Origin: Salinisphaera sp. T31B1
GTDB taxonomy: Bacteria; Pseudomonadota; Gammaproteobacteria; Nevskiales; Salinisphaeraceae
Reading direction: 5' to 3'
DNA: 64,000 nt
NCBI RefSeq assembly: GCF_040361275.1
Contig: NZ_APNH01000005.1
Span: 248,001-312,000, forward strand
A model generated the notes under the pieces. The model was not told the DNA's origin. It saw only the letters and a list, made by a program, of their open reading frames with translations, and did no database searches. The position numbers and the translations under genes are program-made. Numbering within the stretch: position 1 is the stretch's first letter; the number at the start of each line of letters is the position of its first letter. Below are positions 43,074-53,698 of this stretch, one piece after another.

Positions 43074-43101
43074 ATACTACGTTTGTCGTAGTTATTGTCA
43101 A
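43074..43101 (-). promoter_or_regulatory. Promoter with dyad for the GST-arsR operon
   Basis: On the minus strand TTGACA (43096-43101) and TAGTAT (43074-43079) are 16 bases apart. The dyad actacg-tttgt-cgtagt (43076-43092) overlaps the -10 box and spacer, a good place for the ArsR encoded in the operon to repress. Confidence 0.65.
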
Positions 43102-43200
43102 ATACTTGCACCCTCGGCCGGGCAGGCCGACTCTTGCCAGTTCATCGGCTACGCCCTGTTGCTAAAGTGAGAACTCTCGGTAACCCCGATCTGACGCGTT

Positions 43201-43602
43201 ATGATTGAAACCGGAAAAACCATCGGACAACTGGCGGCTGCGGCCGGCGTCAATGTGCAAACGGTGCGCTACTACCAACGGCGCGGATTGATCGAGCAAC
43301 CGCCCAAACCGTCTTCTGGCTACCGCCGCTATCCGCGCGCGACCATGGAGCGCATCCGTTTCATCAAGCGCGCGCAGGGCCTGGGTTTCAGCCTCGACGA
43401 AATCCGCGAGTTGCTGACATTGGGCGACGGCCATTGCGATGACGTGCGTCGTGTGGCCGAACATCAGCGCGCGATGGTCGCGGCCCGCATCGCCGATCTG
43501 GCCGCGATGCAGGACACGCTGGATGGGCTGATCGATCGCTGCCGGAACGCCCATCCGCCTGGCCATTGCCCGCTGATCGAGACCCTGTCCCACCGCGACT
43601 GA
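43201..43602 (+). CDS. merR: MerR-type mercury-responsive regulator
   Basis: This 133-residue regulator has the MerR winged helix ('IGQLAAAAGVNVQTVRYYQRRGL') and three Cys at 79, 114 and 123. The spacings of 35 and 9 residues are exactly those of the Hg(II)-binding C82, C117 and C126 of Tn501/Tn21 MerR; the last lies in 'HCPLIETLS'. The metal is therefore probably Hg(II). Unlike classical mer operons the regulator is not divergent: it lies upstream of merA on the same strand, with the operator-promoter between the two genes. Confidence 0.9.
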   Translation: MIETGKTIGQLAAAAGVNVQTVRYYQRRGLIEQPPKPSSGYRRYPRATMERIRFIKRAQGLGFSLDEIRELLTLGDGHCDDVRRVAEHQRAMVAARIADLAAMQDTLDGLIDRCRNAHPPGHCPLIETLSHRD

Positions 43603-43620
43603 AATAATCCGCCCAACCTC

Positions 43621-45173
<1,553 letters not shown>

Positions 45174-45217
45174 GATTTTTCGTTTTTTGTCATCAGTCTA
45201 TTTGAAGAGGTATGACC

Positions 45218-45640
45218 ATGAGTTTGTCACGTCAATCGGTCGGTCTGGTCGGTTCATTGTTCGTCAGTGCTTGTTGTCTGGGCGCCGGCCCGATCCTCGC
45301 GGCGCTGGCCGCGGCGTTGGGTTTTAGCGCGTTCCACTCGATCCTCAATGTCTACCTGCTGGGGCCGCTGATGGCGATCTCCGTGTTATGGATCGTCGGT
45401 AACCTCGCGCTCCAGGGCCGCGTCCTGACGGGAGCGGCGCATGGCTACCGACCGTTCTGGATCGGTCTGGTGGGCGGGTCACTGGCCTGGGTGGGCGTTT
45501 TACTACCGCATGTGGTCATGGGCACAAGGGCCGCAGGCACGGCTCTGATTGTTATTGGCATGCCGTTATTGATCGGGGCATCCGTTTGGAGTGTGATCGA
45601 TCAACGCCGCTCGCGTCACACCACCGTTCACGACGGCTAG
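45218..45640 (+). CDS. MerT-like mercury transport membrane protein
   Basis: The protein has about 140 residues and four predicted membrane helices. The vicinal Cys pair C19-C20 ('SLFVSACCLGAGPILAALAAALG') is inside the first helix, as in MerT/MerF, which accept Hg(II) and carry it inward to MerA. I chose the ATG at 45218 because 'aagagg' lies seven bases before it; the ATG two codons upstream is too close to that site. A second Cys pair, present in MerT loops, is missing here. No merP is found. MerC or a related family is the alternative. Confidence 0.7.
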   Translation: MSLSRQSVGLVGSLFVSACCLGAGPILAALAAALGFSAFHSILNVYLLGPLMAISVLWIVGNLALQGRVLTGAAHGYRPFWIGLVGGSLAWVGVLLPHVVMGTRAAGTALIVIGMPLLIGASVWSVIDQRRSRHTTVHDG

Positions 45641-45749
45641 CCAAACTAATGTGGAAATATAATCGGCGGGAGAACAGAAAGACGCTTACACGTACGATTT
45701 TTCCGTTTCGTGCGTGGTCCACGAATTCCTAGCGAGGCAAATGAGCGGT

Positions 45750-47057
45750 CTACGTCGAAATGAACGGCAACCAGACCGCTAATGCAATCAAGGTGGCCAG
45801 TAAAACCGGTGGTGTCAGCATGAGGCCGATCTTCATATACTGGCCCCAACCAATCCGGTAGCCCTTGCCGGCCAGCACGTGCAGCCATAGGAGCGTCGCC
45901 AGGCTGCCGATCGGTGTGAATTTAGGACCGAGATCGTTGCCGATGATGTTGGCATACACCATCAGGCGGTACGTCAACTCCGGCACATGCGCCTGTTTGA
46001 TAGCCAGGGCACCCACGAGCGTCGAGGGCATGTTGTTCATGATGGATGCGACCAGCGCGGCGAGAAAGCCGGTGCCCAGCGTGGCCACGAGCGCGCCTTG
46101 TTGCCCCAGCCAATTGAGTACCGTCGCGCCGTAATCCGTCAGTCCGGCTTGCCCCAGGCCGTAGACCACCAAGTACATGCCAATCGAGAACAGCACGATC
46201 TGCCAAGGCGCGTTACGAAGGACCGGACCAAGCGAGATGACAGCACCATCGCCGCGGCGCCACCAGCGGCCGGCAATGGCCATGAGAACAATCGCCCCAG
46301 CGCCGGTCACCAGGCAAAACGGCACATGCCACGGCGCCAGGACAAAATAAGCCACAAGCAGCACGGCGAGCACGGGCAGCGCCGCACGAAACACGTAAGG
46401 ATCAACGATCGCGCTGGCCGGCGGGTCAAGCGCGGCCAGCGGATAAAGAGAAGGTATGCGCCGCCCAAACGCCAGCCAGAGAACGCCCAGCGTCGCAGCG
46501 ATCGAGTCCAGATCGACGGGCACCATGACCGCGGCGTATCGGCTGAACGACACATCGAAGAAATTCGCACTGACGATATTGACCAGGTTGGAGATCACCA
46601 GTGGCAGACTGGCCGTATCGGCAATGAAGCCGGTGGCGATGATGAAAGCCAGCGCTGCCGAGGCCGAGAATTCCAGCCGCAGCAAGATCGCGATGACGAT
46701 AGGCGTGAGCAACAGCGCCGCACCGTCATTGGCGAAGAATGCGGCGATCACGGCACCCAACAACACGATCAGGGGAAACAGCAGATGTCCGCGCCCGTTG
46801 CCCCAGCGCGCGATATGCAGTGCCGCCCACGAGAAAAAACCGGCCTCGTCGAGAATCAGGGAGATGATGATCAGCGCCACGAACGTGAACGTCGCATCCC
46901 AGACGATATCCCAGACAACGCGCACATCGGCCCAGTGCACCACGCCGGTGGCGAGTGCAACCGCCGCGCCGCCCAGCGCGCTCCAGCCAATACCGAGGTT
47001 TTTCGGTTGCCAGATAACGAGCACGAGCGTGACGATGAAGATGGCCAGCGCCAGCAT
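45750..47057 (-). CDS. arsB: ArsB arsenite efflux pump
   Basis: This 435-residue inner-membrane antiporter of the ArsB/NhaD superfamily extrudes arsenite and antimonite using the proton gradient. About 12 helices are predicted. Family stretches are '[19 protein letters not shown]', '[20 protein letters not shown]', '[20 protein letters not shown]' and '[18 protein letters not shown]', followed by '[20 protein letters not shown]'. The ATG at 47057 is preceded by 'ggagcggagg'; a longer open frame upstream is only the shadow of arsH. It is the last gene of the arsenic operon. Confidence 0.93.
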   Translation of the reverse strand: MLALAIFIVTLVLVIWQPKNLGIGWSALGGAAVALATGVVHWADVRVVWDIVWDATFTFVALIIISLILDEAGFFSWAALHIARWGNGRGHLLFPLIVLLGAVIAAFFANDGAALLLTPIVIAILLRLEFSASAALAFIIATGFIADTASLPLVISNLVNIVSANFFDVSFSRYAAVMVPVDLDSIAATLGVLWLAFGRRIPSLYPLAALDPPASAIVDPYVFRAALPVLAVLLVAYFVLAPWHVPFCLVTGAGAIVLMAIAGRWWRRGDGAVISLGPVLRNAPWQIVLFSIGMYLVVYGLGQAGLTDYGATVLNWLGQQGALVATLGTGFLAALVASIMNNMPSTLVGALAIKQAHVPELTYRLMVYANIIGNDLGPKFTPIGSLATLLWLHVLAGKGYRIGWGQYMKIGLMLTPPVLLATLIALAVWLPFIST

Positions 47058-47080
47058 GGCCTCCGCTCCAGTGGTTTTGC

Positions 47081-47809
47081 TTAGTGCGCGACTTGGTTGA
47101 CGCGCCGGGACGTTTCCTCGGCGCTTTCCACGCGCTCGGAGTAGCGATGGGTCAGATAGTCGCCCCGGTCGCGCATTAGCCAGGTGAATTTCACGAGTTC
47201 TTCGCACACATCGACGACCCGTCGATACAGCGGCGAATCCTGCATGCGGCCGTCGTCGTCGAACTCGCCGAATGCTTTCGGCACGGAGGACTGATTGGGA
47301 ATCGTGACCATGCGCATCCAGCGGCCCAGAATCCGGAGTTGATTGACGGCGTTGAAGCTCTGGCTGCCGCCGGAGACTTCCATGACCGCCAGGGTCTTGC
47401 CTTGGGTGGGGCGCACGCCACCCAGCGACAGCGGAATCCAGTCGATCTGAGTCTTCATGATGCCGGTCATCGCGCCGTGGCGTTCCGGGCTGACCCACAC
47501 CATGCCTTCCGACCAGGTCGCCAGTTCGCGCAGCGCCTGTACCTTCGGATGACCGGCCTCAGTGTCGTCCGGCAGCGGCAGGCCGGACGGATCGAATAGC
47601 CGCACCTCGCAGCCGAACCACCGCAACAGGCGGGCGGCTTCCTCGGCGACAAAGCGCGAATAGGACCGCGCCCGAAGCGAACCATAAAGAATCAGAATCG
47701 GCGGCGCATGCCGCGACGTGTTGGGGCCGGCCAATGCCTCGATATCAATCGGCCGTAGCGACGCCGGATCGATGTTGGGCAGATCGTGAAAATCTATGCG
47801 GTGCGTCAT
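47081..47809 (-). CDS. arsH: ArsH organoarsenical oxidase
   Basis: This 242-residue flavodoxin-fold NADPH:FMN oxidoreductase oxidises toxic trivalent organoarsenicals to the pentavalent form. The phosphate-binding loop '[21 protein letters not shown]', '[23 protein letters not shown]' and '[22 protein letters not shown]' are characteristic. The length is typical. Its start overlaps the stop of the upstream arsC by one base, and arsB follows after 23 bases, so it is inside the arsenic operon. Confidence 0.94.
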   Translation of the reverse strand: MTHRIDFHDLPNIDPASLRPIDIEALAGPNTSRHAPPILILYGSLRARSYSRFVAEEAARLLRWFGCEVRLFDPSGLPLPDDTEAGHPKVQALRELATWSEGMVWVSPERHGAMTGIMKTQIDWIPLSLGGVRPTQGKTLAVMEVSGGSQSFNAVNQLRILGRWMRMVTIPNQSSVPKAFGEFDDDGRMQDSPLYRRVVDVCEELVKFTWLMRDRGDYLTHRYSERVESAEETSRRVNQVAH

Positions 47810-48219
47810 CAGCGGTCCTTCGAATACGTGACGACTTCACCGTCTTCCTTGGTGAAGGTTTCGACCGGGGCGGCCAGCAAGTCCAGAACTCTTTCAGACG
47901 GCCGACACAAACGCACGCCCCGGTCAGTTACCACGATCGGTCGGTTGATTAGGATGGGGTGCGCCCGCATGGCGTCGATCAGTTGGTCATCACGCAACGC
48001 TGGATCATCAAGACCCAGCTCGTCGTAAGGCGTGCCCTTGCGCCGCAACAGATCGCGCGGCGGCATGCCCATCCGGTCGAGCAGCTCAAGCAGCCGCTCG
48101 CGCGACGGTGGATTCTTGAGATATTCGACGATCTCCGGCGTCTCACCAGACGCTTCGATCATGGCCAATGTGTTGCGCGACGTGCCGCAGTCCGGGTTGT
48201 GGTAAATCAAAGGTTGCAT
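47809..48219 (-). CDS. arsC: ArsC arsenate reductase, glutaredoxin-coupled type
   Basis: This 136-residue enzyme reduces arsenate to arsenite with glutathione and glutaredoxin. The active Cys is C11 in '[20 protein letters not shown]', and the arsenate-binding Arg residues lie in 'LLRRKG', 'INRPIVV' and 'RLCRPSE', as in E. coli R773 ArsC. It is one of three arsenate-reductase genes in this operon, and the only one of this fold. Confidence 0.93.
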   Translation of the reverse strand: MQPLIYHNPDCGTSRNTLAMIEASGETPEIVEYLKNPPSRERLLELLDRMGMPPRDLLRRKGTPYDELGLDDPALRDDQLIDAMRAHPILINRPIVVTDRGVRLCRPSERVLDLLAAPVETFTKEDGEVVTYSKDR

Positions 48220-48322
48220 GAGAGTTCGTCTCCAGTTGGGCTGCCACTCGTAGCGGATGAGTGGGGCAATCTGTGGGGTGTCAGCGTTCCAGTCAGCCGC
48301 ATCCCGAGGTGGCGCACACTTA

Positions 48323-48745
48323 TCAGTTCAGGGTGGTCGCCGGCTCGTTGAGCAGTTGTTCCACGTAAACACGCATGGCGTCTCGGGTGGTGGCAAACGC
48401 GTTCTCGATTTCCTGCGCGTTGCCAACTACACGGGCCGGATCTTCGAGCGGCCAGTGGATATTACGTGTACCGGTCGGCAGCACAGGACAGTGTTCATCG
48501 GCATGGCCGCAGACGGTCACCACCACGTCTGCCCATTCGATATCGGCGTTGTGCAGCACCGACGACGGCTGGTTGGAGATATCAATGCCGACCGCCTGCA
48601 TGGTTGCGACCGCGTTGGGATTAATGCCGTGGGCTTCGAGACCGGCCGAGCGCACCGATACCCGGTCGCCGCCCAGATGCCGGGTCCACCCTTCGGCGAT
48701 TTGCGAGCGGCAACTGTTGTCGGTACAGACATAGAGAATATTCAT
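48323..48745 (-). CDS. Low-molecular-weight phosphatase-type arsenate reductase (first copy)
   Basis: From the ATG at 48745 (preceded by 'aagga') this is a 140-residue protein with the phosphatase P-loop CX5R near the N terminus (C7 to R13 in 'YVCTDNSCRSQIAEGW'). 'WADVVVTVCGHADEHCPVLP' supplies further Cys residues, and 'HWPLEDPARV' is the Asp loop. These make up the thioredoxin-coupled ArsC mechanism. A start six codons upstream overlaps the arsR stop. It stands between arsR and the glutaredoxin-type arsC, with a 103-base gap to the latter. Confidence 0.85.
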   Translation of the reverse strand: MNILYVCTDNSCRSQIAEGWTRHLGGDRVSVRSAGLEAHGINPNAVATMQAVGIDISNQPSSVLHNADIEWADVVVTVCGHADEHCPVLPTGTRNIHWPLEDPARVVGNAQEIENAFATTRDAMRVYVEQLLNEPATTLN

Positions 48746-48762
48746 CGGACGTCCTTGGCCCA

Positions 48763-49155
48763 TCAGTTGGCGCAGCGTTCGCTGGGGCGGTCCGGCATGG
48801 TCGCCAGTTGCAGGGCGTCATCGGCGAAGGGCGACGACTCGACGTTTGCCGCGACCGTCGTCGCAATGACTTGTCGCGCCCAGGTGGACAGGTTCTTGGC
48901 GATGCGGTAGTGCACCCAGATGCGCTCGCGTCGATCGCCCACGATGCCGGCGTCGCGCAGCAGTTTCAGGTGGCGCGAAATTTTCGGTTGGGACAGGTCG
49001 AGCGCGTGCACCAATTCACAGACACACAGTTCGTCGTGTGTGGCGATCAGCACGAGGCAGCGCAGGCGTGTGCTGTCCGCCAATGCCTGGAAGAAATCTT
49101 CGGGTTGCAGCGCTGAGGTATCGGATTCGATAGGTCGAGCCGGTGCACCGTTCAT
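48763..49155 (-). CDS. arsR: ArsR-type arsenite-responsive repressor
   Basis: This 130-residue winged-helix repressor has the R773-type As(III)-binding site in the recognition helix: C44 and C46 in 'DELCVCELVHALDLSQPKISRHLKLL'. Binding of arsenite there releases the operator. It overlaps the upstream phosphatase-type arsC by four bases. The inverted repeat at 49691-49726 in front of the operon is its probable binding site. It is a different branch from the Cys-tailed ArsR at 42040. Confidence 0.92.
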   Translation of the reverse strand: MNGAPARPIESDTSALQPEDFFQALADSTRLRCLVLIATHDELCVCELVHALDLSQPKISRHLKLLRDAGIVGDRRERIWVHYRIAKNLSTWARQVIATTVAANVESSPFADDALQLATMPDRPSERCAN

Positions 49156-49655
49156 GTCTCGGACTCCGAGCTGGCATCCGATGTATCGCGGCCGATGATC
49201 TCAACGTCTCGTTGCAGCGTGAGTCGATCGCGCGACGCGATCGGCAGGCTCATGAACAGTTGTACCCGGCGACTGATGTCATGCAATGCATCGCGGAACG
49301 CTTGACGCTCTTGTTCCGGGTCGTCGACTACGCGCGATGGGTCAGCGATGCCCCAGTGCCCCGTAACCGGTTTGTTCGGCCACGCCGGACAAATCTGGCT
49401 TGCCGTCTTGTCGCACACGGTGAAGACGAAATCCATGGGCGGCGCGTCGGAGGAGGCAAAAATATCCCAGTGCTTGGGATGCAGCTTATCGGTAGGAATC
49501 GAAAGTGATTCGAGCAGAGCCAGCGTTTGCGGATGGACCGCATCGGCCGGATCGCTTCCAGCGCTGTAAGCGCGAAGGCCACTGGCCGGCATCGAGTTCA
49601 CCAGTGCCTCGCCAAGGATACTGCGGGCGCTGTTGTGCTGACACAGAAACAGCAC
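49152..49655 (-). CDS. Low-molecular-weight phosphatase-type arsenate reductase (second copy)
   Basis: This 167-residue protein has CX5R at the N terminus (C5 to R11 in 'LFLCQHNSARSILGEALV'). A second and third Cys in 'FVFTVCDKTASQICPAWP' fit the S. aureus ArsC relay (C10, C82, C89), and 'HWGIADPSRVVDD' is the Asp loop. The start is GTG at 49655; upstream codons to the preceding TGA hold no ATG. It is the first gene of the arsenic operon, 36 bases after the operator. It differs clearly in sequence from the copy at 48323. The C-terminal ~25 residues are extra. Confidence 0.82.
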   Translation of the reverse strand: MLFLCQHNSARSILGEALVNSMPASGLRAYSAGSDPADAVHPQTLALLESLSIPTDKLHPKHWDIFASSDAPPMDFVFTVCDKTASQICPAWPNKPVTGHWGIADPSRVVDDPEQERQAFRDALHDISRRVQLFMSLPIASRDRLTLQRDVEIIGRDTSDASSESET

Positions 49656-49690
49656 GTTATAAGAGCGCTCGTTGGCATGGATAAATATGG

Positions 49691-49726
49691 TTTCCCGTAT
49701 ATTTCATAAATAGTATATACGGGAAA
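49691..49726 (-). promoter_or_regulatory. ArsR operator upstream of the arsenic operon
   Basis: tttcccgtatat (49691-49702) and atatacgggaaa (49715-49726) form a perfect 12-bp inverted repeat with a 12-base centre, in an AT-rich patch 36 bases before the first gene. Its size and place suit an ArsR dimer site. Confidence 0.7.
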
Positions 49727-49859
49727 ACAAATATGGCAATACCATGCCTTCAGAAGAAGTGCCGAGAGCGCTTAGCTGTTGAAGGCTATCTTGGTGACAG
49801 AATAAGCGGGTTATGCCTAGCGCCGGCCAGTATGTGAGTGCTTCGGTTGAACTGCGCTC

Positions 49860-51059
49860 TTATTCAGATCGCCATAAACGGCCGGCCACGGCCCAAGCAA
49901 TCAGAGCAATGGCACCGAGCATCAGCAACGTCGGGCGCGGTCCGACCGTCGAACCGAGCACGCCAGCCAGCGGATAGCCAACCAGCCAGCAGGCATGGGA
50001 CAACGCAAACTGGGCCGAAAACACGCCTGGCCGGCTGCTGCTATCGCTGGCGGCGGTCAACAGGCGCCCGACAGGGGTCTGGGTCAGGCCCAGGCCGATA
50101 CCCAGCACGAACCAGACGGCAAGCAAGCCAGCAAAACCCGGCAACCAGAGACCGCCGACCAGCAATGCCAGGCCGAGTAACAGGCCGCCGGCGAGCATTG
50201 CGGAGCGTTCGGAATGGCGATCCAGCCAGCGCGGTAGCCACAACGCGGCGAGCATTGAGCCCGCGCCCGAGGCCATGAACGCCTGCGCGACCTGCACATC
50301 GCCGCCGCCCAGCGTCTGGCGCACATAGACCACGGTATTGACGATAATCATGGCCCCAGCGGCGGCCACCCCAGCGTATAGCGCCAACACCGCGCGTAGC
50401 CTATGGTTGCCCAGATATCGACGGACGCCGGCCGATACCCGCTGCCAGACATTGATTGATCCCGTTTCGTCAGCAACCGCCGGTAGAACGGTCGTCACGA
50501 CCAGCGCCGCCGAACCTAGAAAGGCGAGTCCGTTAAGCATGAACAACTGGTTATAGGACACGAGGAACAAAAGCGCGGTGGCCAGCGCCGGACTGAGCAG
50601 ATTCTCCAGTTCGTAAGCCAGGCGAGACAGCGCCAATGCGCGCGTGTATTGGGCGTTATCGGGCACCACTTCGGGAATCGTGGCCTGGAATACCGGTGTA
50701 AAGCCCGCCGAGCAGGCGTTCAGCAGAAAGATCAGCACATAGATCTGCCATACCGCCGTCACCCAGGGCAGACACAAGACAAACCCGGCCCGCAGCAGGT
50801 CCAGCGTCACTAACAGCGTCTTACGCGGCAAGCGTTGAGCATAGCCACCAACCACCGGGGCGATCCCCACATAGGCGACCATCTTGCACGCCAATGCGAT
50901 GCCCAGCACGCGTCCTGCGTTGCCGCCGGCCAGGTCGTAGGCCAGCAGCGCCAATGCGATCGTGGTCAGACCGGTGCCGATCAGCGCCGAGATTTGTGCG
51001 GCAAACAGATGTCGATAGACCCGATTACGCCACAGGCCGCCGATGGGCTTCGTCGTCAT
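49860..51059 (-). CDS. MFS exporter (NreB-like, probable Ni/Co efflux)
   Basis: This 399-residue major-facilitator protein has 12 helices. The region between the helices 2 and 3 carries 'GGYAQRLPRKTLLVTLDLLRAG', the family A motif variant, and the second half has 'RWLDRHSERSAMLAGG'. No long His-rich C-terminal tail as in NreB is present. It is divergent from an RcnR-type nickel/cobalt regulator and shares with it the palindrome at 51076-51099, so Ni/Co export is the best guess. A drug or siderophore substrate cannot be excluded. Confidence 0.75.
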   Translation of the reverse strand: MTTKPIGGLWRNRVYRHLFAAQISALIGTGLTTIALALLAYDLAGGNAGRVLGIALACKMVAYVGIAPVVGGYAQRLPRKTLLVTLDLLRAGFVLCLPWVTAVWQIYVLIFLLNACSAGFTPVFQATIPEVVPDNAQYTRALALSRLAYELENLLSPALATALLFLVSYNQLFMLNGLAFLGSAALVVTTVLPAVADETGSINVWQRVSAGVRRYLGNHRLRAVLALYAGVAAAGAMIIVNTVVYVRQTLGGGDVQVAQAFMASGAGSMLAALWLPRWLDRHSERSAMLAGGLLLGLALLVGGLWLPGFAGLLAVWFVLGIGLGLTQTPVGRLLTAASDSSSRPGVFSAQFALSHACWLVGYPLAGVLGSTVGPRPTLLMLGAIALIAWAVAGRLWRSE

Positions 51060-51075
51060 GTTGCAGTGCTTGAGT

Positions 51076-51099
51076 GATAGAATAGGGGGCTATACTATC
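51076..51099. promoter_or_regulatory. Palindromic operator with G-tract between MFS and RcnR-like genes
   Basis: gatag-a-atag-gggg-ctat-a-ctatc is a nearly perfect 24-base palindrome around a G tract. RcnR/CsoR-family proteins bind G/C tracts flanked by AT-rich inverted repeats. It lies in the middle of the 66-base divergent intergenic region. Confidence 0.7.
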
Positions 51100-51125
51100 T
51101 GAGTGAGCCACGGCGAGAAACCAAA

Positions 51126-51398
51126 GTGCATACGATCCGCGAGAAACAGAAGCTATTAAACCGAGTGCGCCGTATACGGGGCCAGATGGAGGCGGTTGAG
51201 CGGGCGCTCGAAGACGAAAAAGAGTGCGCCGACGTCATGCAGCGAATCGCCGGCGTGCGCGGTGCCCTCAATGGCCTGATGGCCGAAGTGCTCGAAGACC
51301 ATATTCACGAGCACGTGGCCGCCGAGGCACTGGCAGCCGAGCAACGGTCCGAAGGCGCGGCCGAACTCATCGATATCGTCCGCGCGTATCTGAAATAA
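51126..51398 (+). CDS. RcnR/DmeR-type Ni/Co-responsive repressor
   Basis: This 90-residue all-helical protein of the CsoR/RcnR family starts with GTG. The metal-site residues of E. coli RcnR (His3, Cys35, His60, His64) are present with an offset of one: H2, C34, H59 and H63 ('MHTIREKQKLL', 'EKECADVMQRIAGVRGALNGLM', 'LEDHIHEHVAAE'). This is the nickel/cobalt fingerprint rather than the copper or formaldehyde one. It should repress the divergent MFS gene and the ATPase that begins 15 bases downstream. Confidence 0.88.
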   Translation: MHTIREKQKLLNRVRRIRGQMEAVERALEDEKECADVMQRIAGVRGALNGLMAEVLEDHIHEHVAAEALAAEQRSEGAAELIDIVRAYLK

Positions 51399-51412
51399 CA
51401 CCGGAGTTCGTC

Positions 51413-53422
51413 ATGGCCGCCCAGAAAACAACCCCGTATCAGCCATTGGCCGATGATGCCCAAGCGAGAACGGTCGCGCCGGACGCCTCGCATCATCACG
51501 ATCATGGCTCGCATGGCCATTATCATGGCGATGACGATCATGGGCATGATCACGACCATTCGTTCGAGTGGCCTGAGGCGTTGCGCATCGGCCTGGTGGC
51601 CTTGGCCTCGGTACTCGTGTGGTTTCGTGTCTGGGAACCGGTTTCGGCAATCAGCCTCATCGGCGTTGTCGGGCTGGTGATCGGCGGCTGGCCGATTCTC
51701 AAGGAGGCATTCGAGAACGTCATCGCGCGGCGTATGACCATGGAACTATCGATGACGATCGCGATCGCGGCGGCCGCCGCGATTGGCGAATTCTTTACGG
51801 CCTTGGTCATCACCTTGTTCGTGCTGGTCGCCGAAGTGCTGGAAGGCTTGACCGTCGGCCGTGGCCGCAAGGCGATCCGCGATCTGCTCGAGTTTCTGCC
51901 CGACGAAGTGTCGGTTCGCCGGGCCGGTGCGATTCGAGCCGTCGCGGCGCAGGAATTGGCGGTGGGCGATGCGGTCCTGGTCGCGCCCGGTGGCCGACTG
52001 CCGGGCGATGGCGTGGTGCTTTCAGGGCATTCGTTCGTCGACGAATCCCGTATTACCGGCGAATCCATGCCGGTGGAAAAGACCGCGGGCGCGCCGGTCT
52101 TCGCCGGCTCCATCAACCAGTCCGGCGCGCTGGAGATCGCCGCTGAGCGAATCGGCCGGGATACGAGTTACGGCAAGATCATCGAGGCGGTCGAACGGGC
52201 CGAGCAATCCCGCGCGCCGGTTCAGCGCCTGGCGGATCGTCTGGCCGGTTATCTGGTGTATTTCGCGCTCGGTGCGGCTGTCCTGACCTTCCTGATCACG
52301 CGCGATATCTATTCCACGATCTCGGTGATCATCGTCGCCGGGGCCTGCGGCATTGCCGCCGGCACGCCGCTGGCTATTCTCGGCGCGATCGGCCGGTCAG
52401 CGCGATTAGGCGCCATTGTCAAAGGCGGCATCCATCTGGAAACCCTCGGTCAGGTCGACACGGTCGTGCTCGACAAGACCGGCACGCTGACCTTCGGCCG
52501 ACCCGAAGTGCAGCACGTCGTACCGGTCGCCGGCGTTACCCGCGAAGAGCTGCTCGATGCCGCGGCGGCCGCCGAGTTGCGTTCCGAGCACCCGCTCGGC
52601 AAAGCAATCGTCGCGTATGCCCAACGCCAGAACCGCCCGGCAGTCGAACCGGCCCGCTTCGATTACACACCAGGGCGTGGCATCTCGACCCAGGTCCGCG
52701 AGACCACGGTCCTGGTCGGCAACCGCCCCTGGATGGCGGATCATGGAATCGACGTGCCGACTGCGTTTGATCAGGACAGCGAGACCGGCTCGGAAGTCCT
52801 GGTTGCCCGCGACGGCCACCTGTTGGGCGCCATCGAGATCGCGGATACCGTGCGGCCTGAAGCACAACGCGCGGTCGAAGCATTGCACCGGATGGGTATC
52901 CGGGTGGTGCTGCTGACGGGAGACGCCCGCCGGGTGGCGGATGCCGTGGGTACGGCGCTCGGCATTCAAGATATCGAAGCGCAATTGCTGCCCGAGGACA
53001 AGCTGGCGCGTATTCAGGCACTCGTTGGCCTCAAGCACAAGATCGCTATGGTCGGCGACGGGGTCAATGATGCCCCGGCCCTGGCCCAGGCCGATGTCGG
53101 CATCGCCATGGGATCAGGCACCGACGTGGCGCAGGAAAGCGCTGACGTGGTGCTGTTGGGCAACGATCTCGAACGCTTCGTCAAGACGCTCGCCGTGGCC
53201 CGGCGCACGCGTCGCATCATCTGGCAAAACTTTGTGGGTACCATCGGCGTCGACGCGCTCGGCATTGCGCTGGCGGCCTTTGGGTTCCTCGACCCGTTGC
53301 TCGCAGCGGCGATCCATGTCGTCTCGGAGCTGATCTTCATACTTAACTCGGCTCGACTTCTGCCAGCACCTGAGAAAACCAGGACGGCAGCCGCGCCCGA
53401 ATCCAAACCCGCGGCGGCATGA
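51413..53422 (+). CDS. P1B-type metal ATPase with His-rich N terminus and CGI membrane motif
   Basis: This 669-residue ATPase starts at ATG 51413 ('ccggag' eight bases before). The N terminus is a His/Asp-rich stretch ('HHHDHGSHGHYHGDDDHGHD') instead of an HMA domain. Core motifs are normal: 'SRITGESMPVEK', D354 in 'DKTGTLTFG', 'SEHPLGKAIV', '[11 protein letters not shown]'. The membrane metal motif is not CPC but C312-G-I followed by 'AAGTPLAI', so the usual proline and second Cys are missing. With an RcnR-type regulator just upstream, Ni(II)/Co(II) is the likely substrate, but metal choice is inference. Confidence 0.85.
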   Translation: MAAQKTTPYQPLADDAQARTVAPDASHHHDHGSHGHYHGDDDHGHDHDHSFEWPEALRIGLVALASVLVWFRVWEPVSAISLIGVVGLVIGGWPILKEAFENVIARRMTMELSMTIAIAAAAAIGEFFTALVITLFVLVAEVLEGLTVGRGRKAIRDLLEFLPDEVSVRRAGAIRAVAAQELAVGDAVLVAPGGRLPGDGVVLSGHSFVDESRITGESMPVEKTAGAPVFAGSINQSGALEIAAERIGRDTSYGKIIEAVERAEQSRAPVQRLADRLAGYLVYFALGAAVLTFLITRDIYSTISVIIVAGACGIAAGTPLAILGAIGRSARLGAIVKGGIHLETLGQVDTVVLDKTGTLTFGRPEVQHVVPVAGVTREELLDAAAAAELRSEHPLGKAIVAYAQRQNRPAVEPARFDYTPGRGISTQVRETTVLVGNRPWMADHGIDVPTAFDQDSETGSEVLVARDGHLLGAIEIADTVRPEAQRAVEALHRMGIRVVLLTGDARRVADAVGTALGIQDIEAQLLPEDKLARIQALVGLKHKIAMVGDGVNDAPALAQADVGIAMGSGTDVAQESADVVLLGNDLERFVKTLAVARRTRRIIWQNFVGTIGVDALGIALAAFGFLDPLLAAAIHVVSELIFILNSARLLPAPEKTRTAAAPESKPAAA

Positions 53423-53425
53423 AGC

Positions 53426-53605
53426 GTGGCCGTCGCTTCACCGTGCATCGACATCTGCAAGCTCGACCGCAAGACCGACCTGTGTGTCGGATGTTTGCGC
53501 ACGGCAACCGAAATTCGTCAGTGGCGCAGGCTCAGCGACTCCAGGCGCCGTCGAATCCTGGCCGAACGCTGCCGGCGTGAGGCGAAGTTGGCCTGGCGCC
53601 GCTGA
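53426..53605 (+). CDS. DUF1289 small Cys-rich protein
   Basis: A 59-residue frame starting with GTG four bases after the ATPase stop reads 'SPCIDICKLDRKTDLCVGCLRTATEIRQW', the exact DUF1289 signature (CxxxCxLD...CxGCxRTxxEIxxW), followed by a basic helix. Four Cys could bind Zn or Fe-S. The family is common in proteobacteria and has no settled role. It is very likely a real small gene co-transcribed with the ATPase. Confidence 0.8.
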   Translation: MAVASPCIDICKLDRKTDLCVGCLRTATEIRQWRRLSDSRRRRILAERCRREAKLAWRR

Positions 53606-53698
53606 CGACCAAGGTTCCAATCGTAGTAACTATGGGCTCCATCGATTGGTCGTGGGCTAATACTCGAGCCACAAACCGCGACGCAGGAGTGCGGCGGT

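Noticed and set aside
46456-47100. A plus-strand open frame over arsB
   Set aside because: Ser/Arg-rich antisense shadow of a membrane-protein gene.
47058-47498. Upstream extension of the arsB frame
   Set aside because: It overlaps arsH in another phase; the ATG at 47057 has a strong ribosome site and begins the first helix.
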